A DNA stretch of 9,099 bases from contig CAMLEL010000067.1 in the NCBI GenBank assembly GCA_946478935.1, positions 1-9,099 of the forward strand, given 5' to 3'. This document shows, piece by piece, positions 1 through 5,401 of this stretch; within the stretch, counting starts at the first letter, position 1, and each line of letters opens with the position of its first letter. Made by a program: the position numbers and the translations under genes. The notes under the pieces are model-generated. The model was not told the origin of the DNA and did not search any database. It worked only from the letters and a program-made list of their open reading frames with translations. The stretch comes from an uncultured Armatimonadota bacterium. GTDB lineage: Bacteria; Armatimonadota; Fimbriimonadia; Fimbriimonadales; Fimbriimonadaceae.

Positions 1-1
1 G

Positions 2-391
2 TTCATCGGCGCTGAGTTGTATGTGGTCGCAGCGGCACCATTGGAAGTGATCGAGGATGACACGCTTTTGGACCACGCGGGCCGTTGGGAGACCGCCCAG
101 ATGCTGGCCCTCAGACCGGATTTGGTGGATCTCTCGACGCTCAACGGGAAACTCACTCCCAAGAACTCTGGTGTTTTGGGCGAGGATCCACGGACGGCAA
201 AGGTGGACGAGGCAAAGCATTTAGTGGACCGAGCGTTAGACGTTTGGGTGAACTGGGTAGAGCAGCCAGATATTCGGGCTATCGAGCGCTTCTACGTGCG
301 CCGAATCAAGGCCGTGTCCGAATATCTGGAAGAGTATGCCGCTCTCAGTTGGGAGCAAGCCATTCGCGAATGGTGGGACAAGAAAGACTGA
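2..391 (+). CDS. creatininase-family amidohydrolase, C-terminal part
   Basis: The reading frame is open from the left edge, so the true start lies outside the window and about 129 codons of the 3' end are present. The protein contains a D-H-A-G-x-W-E-T block (near codons 25-32) followed by a P-D-L-V segment. This matches the creatininase / creatinine amidohydrolase family (PF02633), where the His and Glu of this block sit at the metal site. Members hydrolyse cyclic or linear amides (creatinine, or formamide-type intermediates in cofactor pathways); the actual substrate cannot be told from this part. The C-terminal helix-rich tail (W-V-E-Q through W-W-D-K-K-D) has no special motif. The gene converges on the DinB-like gene with only 24 bases between the stops and no clear terminator there. 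Family call is good; function is open. Confidence 0.82.
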   Translation, partial: FIGAELYVVAAAPLEVIEDDTLLDHAGRWETAQMLALRPDLVDLSTLNGKLTPKNSGVLGEDPRTAKVDEAKHLVDRALDVWVNWVEQPDIRAIERFYVRRIKAVSEYLEEYAALSWEQAIREWWDKKD

Positions 392-415
392 CCCACCGGT
401 TTCATCTTCACAAAG

Positions 416-898
416 CTAGGCGGGAAACCCCGGCGCACTTTTGATCTGATATGCCTGTCCCTGGTGATATCCGGGATGAAACGCAAACCTTGCCAAGGCG
501 CCTTCACCCGTAATCACTGGTCCCAAGGCGCTCACAAGTTCCTTCGAGAGGATTTCACCGCTTGGATTCTCGATAACTGGGCGGGTCATCGATTCTGCGA
601 GGGAAAGGCTTTGACTGACGAACTCGGGGGTGATCTCTTCAGGAGCGAATGGAAAGGCAAGGTCATTGACCACGCCCTCAGTCGCCGTTCGCTTCAGTCG
701 CTGGGCCATTTCGTCGAGCGTGGCCCCCGTGAGTTGGCTGACAAACGAGATTTCGACTCCCGCCACGTGAAGCGCCATCTCGCCGATCGTTAGCGATCCT
801 GGATATAGCCGCCAATTGAGCTGCTCCTGGGAAAGATTGGAAACTTCCGTTACAAACCGCCCGCGGCACAATTGCCAAGATGTCATGAATTGCGTCAT
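416..898 (-). CDS. DinB-like / four-helix metal-binding protein
   Basis: A 160-residue protein of DinB/YfiT-like type, the usual size for the family. Three histidines fit the family's metal triad: His44 in an L-H-x-x-x-x-E context, then His141 and His145 in the C-terminal H-P-G-Y-H-Q-G-Q motif. DinB-like proteins are cytoplasmic four-helix bundles; characterised ones are thiol-dependent transferases (bacillithiol or mycothiol S-transferases, maleylpyruvate isomerase-like), but most have no known reaction. The ATG at 898 is chosen because it lies two bases after the stop of the upstream thuA-like gene and has GGAGG 11 bases upstream (910-914). A TTG at 922 would add eight residues, overlap the ThuA gene and bury that ribosome binding site. 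The tight spacing implies translation coupled to thuA. Substrate unknown. Confidence 0.8.
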   Translation of the reverse strand: MTQFMTSWQLCRGRFVTEVSNLSQEQLNWRLYPGSLTIGEMALHVAGVEISFVSQLTGATLDEMAQRLKRTATEGVVNDLAFPFAPEEITPEFVSQSLSLAESMTRPVIENPSGEILSKELVSALGPVITGEGALARFAFHPGYHQGQAYQIKSAPGFPA

Positions 899-900
899 CT

Positions 901-1650
901 CTAGGATTTCCTCCCGACCCAACGAACCGCGTTATAAATGATGCGCTGAACCCGCTCATCGAAATAGGTTTTGTACGTTTCGTGTCCCGGACGGAAGTAG
1001 AACACGCGCCCGCGACCTTCTCCCTGGCCCTTGCCGCCACCCGGACCGGACGTAAACTCGGGATCGATTCCTTCGCCTACTGTCCAGCAAATGCCGCATG
1101 GGAAATACTCGTTTCCAACCGTAAACTGGGATTGAAGCACCAAAACTTCAGGCGCGGGAACGTCGAATGGCGCTCCATACATTTCCTCGGATTCCAGCGT
1201 AAAGTCTTCCACTCCTTTGGCAATCGGGTGGTTGGGAGCACAGACAGTGATAATCTCCTGATCGTCAGCCTCTCTCCAGCCGCCTTTCAAGTGGCCGGTG
1301 CAGCCAAGGACCGCTTTGAACGTTTTGGAATAGTGACCCGAGTGGAGGCAGATAAAGCCCATGCCTCGCTCTCGCACGTGGCGCTTGACCCTTTCTGCAA
1401 GCTCGTCGGCTACCTCTCCATGCCGCGCATGACCCCACCACAGGAGCACATCCGTTTCTGCGAGCAGTGAATCCGGGACGCCCTGTTCCGGCTCATCGAG
1501 ATTTGCCGTTCGCACGTTGAATTCATGATTCTCATCGAACTGTTGGAGGCCCTGGGCGATCGCACCGCGAATCTGATCTGGGTAGATCTCCCTTGGCGCA
1601 TGAGGCGGGTTCTCGTCCCAAATGAGGACTTGAAGCGGTTTGGTTGACAT
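901..1650 (-). CDS. ThuA-like domain protein (trehalose utilisation family)
   Basis: A 249-residue protein matching the ThuA-like family (PF06283), which has a class I glutamine-amidotransferase-like fold. Diagnostic stretches are L-L-W-W-G-H at residues 69-74, F-I-C-L-H-S-G-H at 99-106, G-W-R-E-A-D at 124-129, S-E-E-M-Y-G at 154-159 and F-Y-F-R-P-G-H-E at 217-224. ThuA was named from rhizobial trehalose/sucrose utilisation genes; paralogues commonly sit beside sugar dehydrogenase and sugar-ABC genes, and the biochemical role is poorly defined. No signal peptide is seen, so it is probably cytoplasmic. A glycine-rich insert at residues about 193-213, just before the F-R-P-G-H-E motif, is unusual. 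The ATG at 1650 has no clear Shine-Dalgarno sequence but a TAGCAT box lies six bases upstream. It is the first gene of a two-gene unit with the DinB-like gene. Confidence 0.88.
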   Translation of the reverse strand: MSTKPLQVLIWDENPPHAPREIYPDQIRGAIAQGLQQFDENHEFNVRTANLDEPEQGVPDSLLAETDVLLWWGHARHGEVADELAERVKRHVRERGMGFICLHSGHYSKTFKAVLGCTGHLKGGWREADDQEIITVCAPNHPIAKGVEDFTLESEEMYGAPFDVPAPEVLVLQSQFTVGNEYFPCGICWTVGEGIDPEFTSGPGGGKGQGEGRGRVFYFRPGHETYKTYFDERVQRIIYNAVRWVGRKS

Positions 1651-1656
1651 GATGAA

Positions 1657-1662
1657 ATGCTA
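1657..1662 (-). promoter_or_regulatory. possible -10 box of thuA-like gene
   Basis: On the minus strand TAGCAT (pattern TAnnnT) ends six bases before the thuA ATG. At that distance transcription would start at or next to the start codon, giving a leaderless or nearly leaderless message, consistent with the absence of a Shine-Dalgarno sequence. A TTCGAT hexamer 17 bases further upstream is only a weak -35 candidate. Inferred from pattern only. Confidence 0.3.
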
Positions 1663-1725
1663 CCGTCTGACCCGCTGCGATCGAACCGAAAAAGCCGACA
1701 ACTGCGCATACTTGCCAACAACCTT

Positions 1726-1842
1726 ATGATCAGCGCTCGCGAACTGGATGCCAACGATGTGCTCGCCCCATTTCACGCCCGTTTCACGGTCGAGGACCCG
1801 AGTCTCATCTACCTGGACGGGAATTCGTTGGGTCGGATGCCT
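1726..1842 (+). pseudogene. kynU: kynureninase 5' remnant
   Basis: From an ATG at 1726 the plus strand encodes about 39 residues that resemble the start of kynureninase: a R-E-L-D-A-N-D segment, then L-A-P-F-x-x-R-F, then Y-L-D-G-N-S-L-G-R-M-P. The G-N-S-L-G block is characteristic of kynureninase, the PLP enzyme that cleaves kynurenine to anthranilate and alanine; full proteins are about 400 residues. After the proline at 1840-1842 the frame stays open to 2010 but loses all likeness to the family, and this stretch is antisense to the binding-protein gene. The PLP lysine and nearly the whole enzyme are missing, so the fragment cannot be functional. It keeps a start codon and lies divergent from thuA. 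It could be a true deletion scar or an assembly join. The first 1809-1842 bases are also read on the other strand. Confidence 0.78.
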
Positions 1843-2870
1843 TGCATGAGGTCGACGGCATGGGCCGCGTCCGTAAAACCCCAGTCCTTAAGCTGCTTGG
1901 CCCATTCATTGAGATTTTCTTTCGATACCCGAACCAGCTCCATCTTGTTGATCTCGGGCACTTCCTTGCCATGCACAACTTTGTCCACGATCAATTCGAC
2001 CGATCGGTAGCCCCAATTGTAGGTCGGTTGGGCAAATAGCACCGGGGCGAGACCACGATCGATGTACGGCAACTCGGCCGGAAGGGCGTCCACGGCGACA
2101 ATCTTGACTTTCGCCGGATCCAAGTCTTTCAATAGGCTCGGTGCAAACAGGGGCCAGCCGCCGATCATCGCCCAGCCATCGATCTGGGGATTGGCGTTCA
2201 TGGCGTTCATCACCGCCGAGGTCGCATCCTGAGGAGTCTCGGGGTGATAGAAGGTGTCGATAATTTTGATGTTGGGATACTTTATGGCAGCCTCTTTTGC
2301 CCCTTGAACCCTGCGCTGGAGATTGGGGGCGTTTTGGTTTCCGGCCAAAATCGCTACTTCGCCCTTTTCGCCAAGCTGCTTGGCCAACTCATTCATCGTC
2401 AGGCGGCCGCACTCCATGTCGTCGGCTCCATAGCTTGCGAAGCGCTTTGATTCTGGAGCGTCGGAGTCAAAGGTCATGACCGGCACGCCCTTGTCAACCG
2501 CGTCATCGATCGCCCCGGTCACCTTGGCGGCATCTGAACAGGAGATCAAGATGGCATCTGCGCCCTCATTGACTGCTTGGCCAATCCTCTGCGCTTGGAC
2601 CTGGCCGTCCTCCGTGTCTGGAGTCCGCCAATCGATGACAATGTTCCGGTCCGTTTTCCCGTTCAGATCCTTGGCCGCCGCTTCTGCGCCAACCCTGGCT
2701 GACTGAAAAACCGGGTTGGAGTTGCTCTTGGCGATCACGGTGATCTTGAACTCTTCCTTACCACCGGCGGAGACGTTGGAGGAGTCTGAGTTCGACTTCA
2801 CTCCCACGTCGGAACACCCGGTCAGTGCAAAGGCGACCAAGCCTACGATGGCGACGGAAAACCTATTCAT
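1809..2870 (-). CDS. sugar ABC transporter substrate-binding lipoprotein (RbsB-like)
   Basis: A 353-residue periplasmic binding protein of the ribose/galactose type (Peripla_BP_4, PF13407). Residues 1-19 form a lipoprotein signal with a hydrophobic core and an L-T-G-C lipobox, so Cys19 would be lipidated and the protein anchored facing the periplasm. A Ser/Gly-rich linker follows, then the two-lobed domain: start of strand 1 at 41-48, D-S-D-A-P at 135-139, an A-G-N-Q-N-A-x-N-L-Q-R-R segment at 176-187, and V-A-V-D-A at 258-262. It would bind a sugar and hand it to a permease, but neither permease nor ATPase is present here. The last ten or so residues (after about 343) are antisense to the kynureninase remnant, so the natural C terminus may be lost or replaced. 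msrB ends 36 bases upstream. No clear Shine-Dalgarno sequence precedes the ATG. Confidence 0.9.
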   Translation of the reverse strand: MNRFSVAIVGLVAFALTGCSDVGVKSNSDSSNVSAGGKEEFKITVIAKSNSNPVFQSARVGAEAAAKDLNGKTDRNIVIDWRTPDTEDGQVQAQRIGQAVNEGADAILISCSDAAKVTGAIDDAVDKGVPVMTFDSDAPESKRFASYGADDMECGRLTMNELAKQLGEKGEVAILAGNQNAPNLQRRVQGAKEAAIKYPNIKIIDTFYHPETPQDATSAVMNAMNANPQIDGWAMIGGWPLFAPSLLKDLDPAKVKIVAVDALPAELPYIDRGLAPVLFAQPTYNWGYRSVELIVDKVVHGKEVPEINKMELVRVSKENLNEWAKQLKDWGFTDAAHAVDLMQGIRPNEFPSR

Positions 2871-2906
2871 GGCTGTGAGGTTCGGCGCCCTGAATCTGAT
2901 CTCCTG

Positions 2907-3299
2907 CTATGGGACCAGTTTGACGCTGGCAGAGTTGATGCAATATCGCTGACCGGTGGGCGTTTGAGGAGCATCCGGGAAAATGTGCCCGAGGTGGCCG
3001 TCGCAGCGAGCGCACGTGACTTCAGTGCGTCGCATCCCATGGCTGGAGTCTTCGTGGAATTCAACCGCGCCAGGCTTGGCATCATAAAAACTCGGCCAGC
3101 CGCAATGTGAATCAAACTTCGTCTCACTGTCAAAGAGCACGTTGCCGCATGCCGCGCACACGTAGGTGCCATCGACGTCGAGATTCCAGTATTTGCCAGT
3201 GAATGGGCGCTCGGTTCCCTTCTCCCGAAGAATGTGATATTCCTCAGGACTGAGCGACTCTCGCCATTCTTCTTCGGACTTCTGCACCTTTTCAGCCAT
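2907..3299 (-). CDS. msrB: peptide-methionine (R)-S-oxide reductase
   Basis: MsrB reduces the R diastereomer of methionine sulfoxide in proteins, using thioredoxin as electron donor. The 130-residue protein is a complete single-domain MsrB. The zinc ligands are two CxxC pairs, Cys48/Cys51 and Cys96/Cys99. The catalytic cysteine is Cys120 in the R-Y-C-I-N-S motif, and Cys66 in S-H-C-G-W-P-S is the likely resolving cysteine. The G-H-L-G-H-x-F segment at 101-107 completes the active site. There is no signal peptide, so it should act in the cytoplasm. No Shine-Dalgarno sequence precedes the ATG; upstream sequence is T-rich (TTTAAT five bases away). Its partner msrA lies on the same strand about 1.5 kb upstream, separated by a polyamine synthase and an LTxxQ protein. 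A hairpin ahead of it suggests its own transcription start. Confidence 0.96.
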   Translation of the reverse strand: MAEKVQKSEEEWRESLSPEEYHILREKGTERPFTGKYWNLDVDGTYVCAACGNVLFDSETKFDSHCGWPSFYDAKPGAVEFHEDSSHGMRRTEVTCARCDGHLGHIFPDAPQTPTGQRYCINSASVKLVP

Positions 3300-3352
3300 G
3301 GTCTATTAAAGGAGGCGAGCCTGCAAACGGTTCCGTCAGCGCAAACAAGAAT

Positions 3353-3377
3353 GGGTCCGAAGCGTTGCTTCGAACCC
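3353..3377 (-). terminator. hairpin terminator after the LTxxQ gene
   Basis: On the minus strand GGGTTCGAAGC, loop AAC, then GCTTCGGACCC forms an 11-base-pair stem with one T-G pair and a three-base loop, followed by the moderately T-rich ATTCTTGTTTG. It lies about 30 bases after the stop of the LTxxQ gene and before msrB, which fits an intrinsic terminator for that gene. The T tract is interrupted, so it may act partly as an mRNA 3' end stabiliser. Confidence 0.65.
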
Positions 3378-3405
3378 AGCGAATCGGGACGAATGGGGTG
3401 GCTTT

Positions 3406-3891
3406 TTAGCCGCGACCGCCAGACTTGGTGCCACCTGACTTGGTTCCACCAGCTTTACCGCCCGTTGGAGGAGGTCCGCCCGGCCCTCGCTGGCCGCCCT
3501 GCCGCCTCATATCCTGTAGCTTCTTCATCTGATCCTTGGTGAGAATCGCGGCCATCTTCTTGTTGTTCTCATCACGCATCTTGCCAAATGCCGCCATCTT
3601 CTGCTCGCGCGTCATCTTCTTGTCGTCCATGAGCGCCTTTTGCTTGGGAGCGTTTGCCTTGTAAAGAGCGAGGATCTTCTTCTTTTGATCGGCCGTGAGA
3701 TTGATCTGCTTGGCCAATCGCTCGACGCGATCTTCAGGAGATCGCATTCGGAATTGTCCGCCCTGGCCCGCCGGGCCGCCAACGCGTCCGGAACCCTGCT
3801 TGGCTCCGCCAGACTTGGCGCCGCCGGTCTGCGCTACCGCTGCCCCGCCGATCACGAGACACGCCACGATGAGAATTGATTTCAGATTCAC
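3406..3891 (-). CDS. secreted glycine-rich LTxxQ (Spy/CpxP-like) protein
   Basis: A 161-residue protein with a standard signal peptide (Lys4, hydrophobic core, probable cleavage after A-V-A-Q near residue 20-21). The central helical part carries two LTxxQ-type motifs, L-T-A-D-Q near 66-70 and L-T-K-D-Q near 117-121, separated by a Lys/Met-rich helix. This pattern is typical of Spy/CpxP-like periplasmic proteins, which act as chaperones or envelope-stress sensors. Both ends are low-complexity: G-G-A-K-S-G-G-A-K after the signal, and repeated G-G-T-K-S-G-G at the C terminus. These basic glycine-rich arms are not part of Spy and could bind surfaces or nucleic acid, but that is a guess. The GTG start has an AGGAGG six bases upstream, the strongest ribosome binding site in the window. 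The hairpin at 3353-3377 follows it. Confidence 0.8.
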   Translation of the reverse strand: MNLKSILIVACLVIGGAAVAQTGGAKSGGAKQGSGRVGGPAGQGGQFRMRSPEDRVERLAKQINLTADQKKKILALYKANAPKQKALMDDKKMTREQKMAAFGKMRDENNKKMAAILTKDQMKKLQDMRRQGGQRGPGGPPPTGGKAGGTKSGGTKSGGRG

Positions 3892-3897
3892 TTAGTT

Positions 3898-3903
3898 CCT
3901 CCT
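3898..3903 (-). promoter_or_regulatory. strong Shine-Dalgarno site of the LTxxQ gene
   Basis: AGGAGG on the minus strand with a six-base spacer (AACTAA) before the GTG at 3891. It fixes the unusual GTG start and contrasts with most genes here, which lack a clear site, suggesting high expression of this secreted protein. Confidence 0.8.
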
Positions 3904-3937
3904 AGGTGGTTGCCATGGATCCATTCGCATGGCGCTT

Positions 3938-3947
3938 TGAACGTTCA
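3938..3947. promoter_or_regulatory. perfect palindrome in the LTxxQ gene leader, possible operator
   Basis: TGAACGTTCA is a perfect 10-base palindrome about 47 bases upstream of the GTG start. Next to it (3949-3966) GAAGT and ACTTC form a second, 5-base inverted repeat. The gap between speE and the LTxxQ gene (3892-3982) must hold the latter's promoter, so a regulator site is plausible. Short palindromes arise by chance, so confidence is low. Confidence 0.25.
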
Positions 3948-3982
3948 CGAAGTATTAACGAACTTCAGGCAGAAAAGTGCGC

Positions 3983-4846
3983 CTAAAACGCAAGATTTGC
4001 GAACGCGTAGGCCCAAGTCGCCTGATTGATGTATCTCAGTGGGAGGCTCTTCGCCCGCTCATGTGGGAATTCTTTCGCCAAATCCATGCCCTTGCTTGCC
4101 CAGCAGAAGCCGGAGAAACCGCCGAACGAGGGAATGATGCCCTGGTAGCTTCCGGTCTTGGGGAAGACCCGTGCAAACATTTGTTGAATGCTTTCTAGGG
4201 AATAGGGGCAAAACAACAGATTATCGGCCTGCGTCACCAATATCCCAGTGTCAGAGAGCAGGCGATGACAATCCTGATAAAACTCATCCGTGAAGAGCAT
4301 CTCACTGAGAGCTCCGTCTTCGCCCTCATAGGTGTCGGTTGAGTCGGCGACGATCAGGTCATAGGTCGTATTGGCCCTTTTCACAAAGTCGAAGGCATCT
4401 GCCACGTGCACGTGCACCCGGGCGTCGTCGAATGCTCCATCGCTCACCTGGGCCAGCCATTGCCGGCTGAGGTCGATGACCGCCTGATCGATCTCAACCA
4501 TGTCCACATGCTCGATGCTGCGGTGCTTGGCCAACTCGCGGAGAACGCCGCCGTCACCACCGCCGATGACCAGCGCCCTTCTGGGTTCCGGCATCGACAG
4601 CATTGGAATCTGAACCAGACACTCATGATAGGCGCGCTCATCCAACTCCGTGAGTTGGATGTGATTATCGAGCAGCAACAATCGGCCGAACACGTCCGTG
4701 TCCAGGATTTCGATGGTCTGGAAATCAGACTTGCGATGCGCCAACCGCTCTTTGACCGAGACCGTCATGGTCAGCTTGTCACTGCGAATCGGAAAAGTCA
4801 GCGAGTCTTGAGGCACAACTGATTTTACTTGCGACGGATGTGGCAC
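3983..4846 (-). CDS. speE: spermidine/polyamine synthase (aminopropyltransferase)
   Basis: A 287-residue aminopropyltransferase, which moves the aminopropyl group from decarboxylated S-adenosylmethionine to putrescine or a related amine in the cytoplasm. Family blocks are clear: K-S-D-F-Q at 39-43, the L-T-E-L-D-E-R-A-Y-H-E block at 65-75, the cofactor loop G-G-G-D-G-G at 95-100, V-E-I-D at 117-120, and the catalytic D-S-T-D at 168-171. The loop after D-S-T-D reads T-Y-E-G-E-D-G-A-L-S-E-M instead of the usual P-x-G-P-A, about five residues longer, so amine preference may differ. L-R-Y-I-N near 270-274 replaces the common L-R-Y-Y-N. The GTG start at 4846 overlaps msrA by 22 bases; a GTG at 4816 after the msrA stop is an alternative. 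Neither has a good ribosome binding site, so coupling to msrA is likely. No SAM decarboxylase gene is in the window. Confidence 0.92.
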   Translation of the reverse strand: MPHPSQVKSVVPQDSLTFPIRSDKLTMTVSVKERLAHRKSDFQTIEILDTDVFGRLLLLDNHIQLTELDERAYHECLVQIPMLSMPEPRRALVIGGGDGGVLRELAKHRSIEHVDMVEIDQAVIDLSRQWLAQVSDGAFDDARVHVHVADAFDFVKRANTTYDLIVADSTDTYEGEDGALSEMLFTDEFYQDCHRLLSDTGILVTQADNLLFCPYSLESIQQMFARVFPKTGSYQGIIPSFGGFSGFCWASKGMDLAKEFPHERAKSLPLRYINQATWAYAFANLAF

Positions 4847-5328
4847 GAAGCCATTCCACGCTTGGCGAAGTAGTGTTGGTGGTAATCCTCGGCATCCCAG
4901 AACTTCTCTGCGGGCAGCACCTGCGTCACGACTCGATCCACAAATTCGCCGGATTCGTCAACTTCCTTAATGAGTTGCTCCGCCGTCGCTCTCTGCTCGG
5001 GAGAATGATAAAAGATCGCGGATCGATATTGGTCCCCGACGTCCGGACCTTGGCGATTGAGCGTGGTGGGGTCGTGAAGGTTGAAAAACTCGCGGGCAAG
5101 ATCTTCGAAACTCACCACCGATGGGTCGAAGTGGATTTCGACTGCTTCAGCATGGCCGGTTCTTCCTTCGCAGACTTCGTAGTAGCCAGGTTCATTCTTT
5201 TGACCGCCCGTGTAGCCCGCTTTGGTCTGTAAAACGCCGAACATCTTGTTAAACTCGAGTTGCACTCCCCAAAAGCATCCGGCGGCGAAGGTCGCGATTT
5301 CGGTTTTGGGGTTGGGATTCATTTCCAT
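4825..5328 (-). CDS. msrA: peptide-methionine (S)-S-oxide reductase
   Basis: MsrA reduces the S diastereomer of methionine sulfoxide, free or in proteins, with thioredoxin. The catalytic motif G-C-F-W-G places Cys18 as nucleophile when counted from the ATG at 5328. Other family blocks follow: G-Y-T-G-G near 39-43, a G-x-T-G-H-A-E block, H-D-P-T-T-L-N-R-Q-G-P-D and the Q-Y-R-S-A-I segment. A Cys in the C-terminal A-S-C-H could be the resolving residue. The ATG at 5328 is preferred over one at 5382 because AAGGA lies nine bases upstream (5338-5342), and because the extra 18 residues do not resemble a leader or signal; length is then 167, normal for a cytoplasmic MsrA. An ATG at 5322 is also possible. 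The 3' end overlaps the speE start. It is divergent from cutC. Confidence 0.95.
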   Translation of the reverse strand: MEMNPNPKTEIATFAAGCFWGVQLEFNKMFGVLQTKAGYTGGQKNEPGYYEVCEGRTGHAEAVEIHFDPSVVSFEDLAREFFNLHDPTTLNRQGPDVGDQYRSAIFYHSPEQRATAEQLIKEVDESGEFVDRVVTQVLPAEKFWDAEDYHQHYFAKRGMASCHIRRK

Positions 5329-5401
5329 CTTTCCGAGTCCTTGATAACTCTCAAAAGCATGGCATGGTTCCACGGGTCCCATACCGAGTCAAAATGGTCC
5401 T

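Noticed and set aside
982..1470. A 162-codon plus-strand open frame opposite the thuA-like gene
   Set aside because: It shows no domain likeness and lies wholly antisense to a convincing ThuA-family gene; it is a composition shadow.
1556..1563. GCGATCGC octamer, like the cyanobacterial HIP1 repeat
   Set aside because: I noticed only this copy, inside a coding region; plain CGATCG is frequent but explained by codon use.
1657..2010. Whole 117-codon plus-strand frame as an intact small gene
   Set aside because: Only the part from 1726 to about 1842 resembles a protein family; the rest is antisense to the binding-protein gene.
3308..3315. AAAGGAGG on the plus strand, a perfect Shine-Dalgarno match
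   Set aside because: No ATG, GTG or TTG follows at a usable distance, and the downstream plus-strand frame is not protein-like; on the coding strand of msrB it reads as CCTCC.
4406..4822. A 138-codon plus-strand open frame opposite speE
   Set aside because: Antisense to the well-supported aminopropyltransferase with no recognisable motif or start-site support.
416..5328. Possible defence island or novel multi-gene system
   Set aside because: All genes have known metabolic or repair families; there is no nuclease, helicase, reverse transcriptase, toxin or signalling domain, repeat array or mobile element.
5329..5382. N-terminal extension of msrA from the ATG at 5382
   Set aside because: The added 18 residues resemble neither a signal peptide nor the family N terminus, and a ribosome binding site favours the ATG at 5328.
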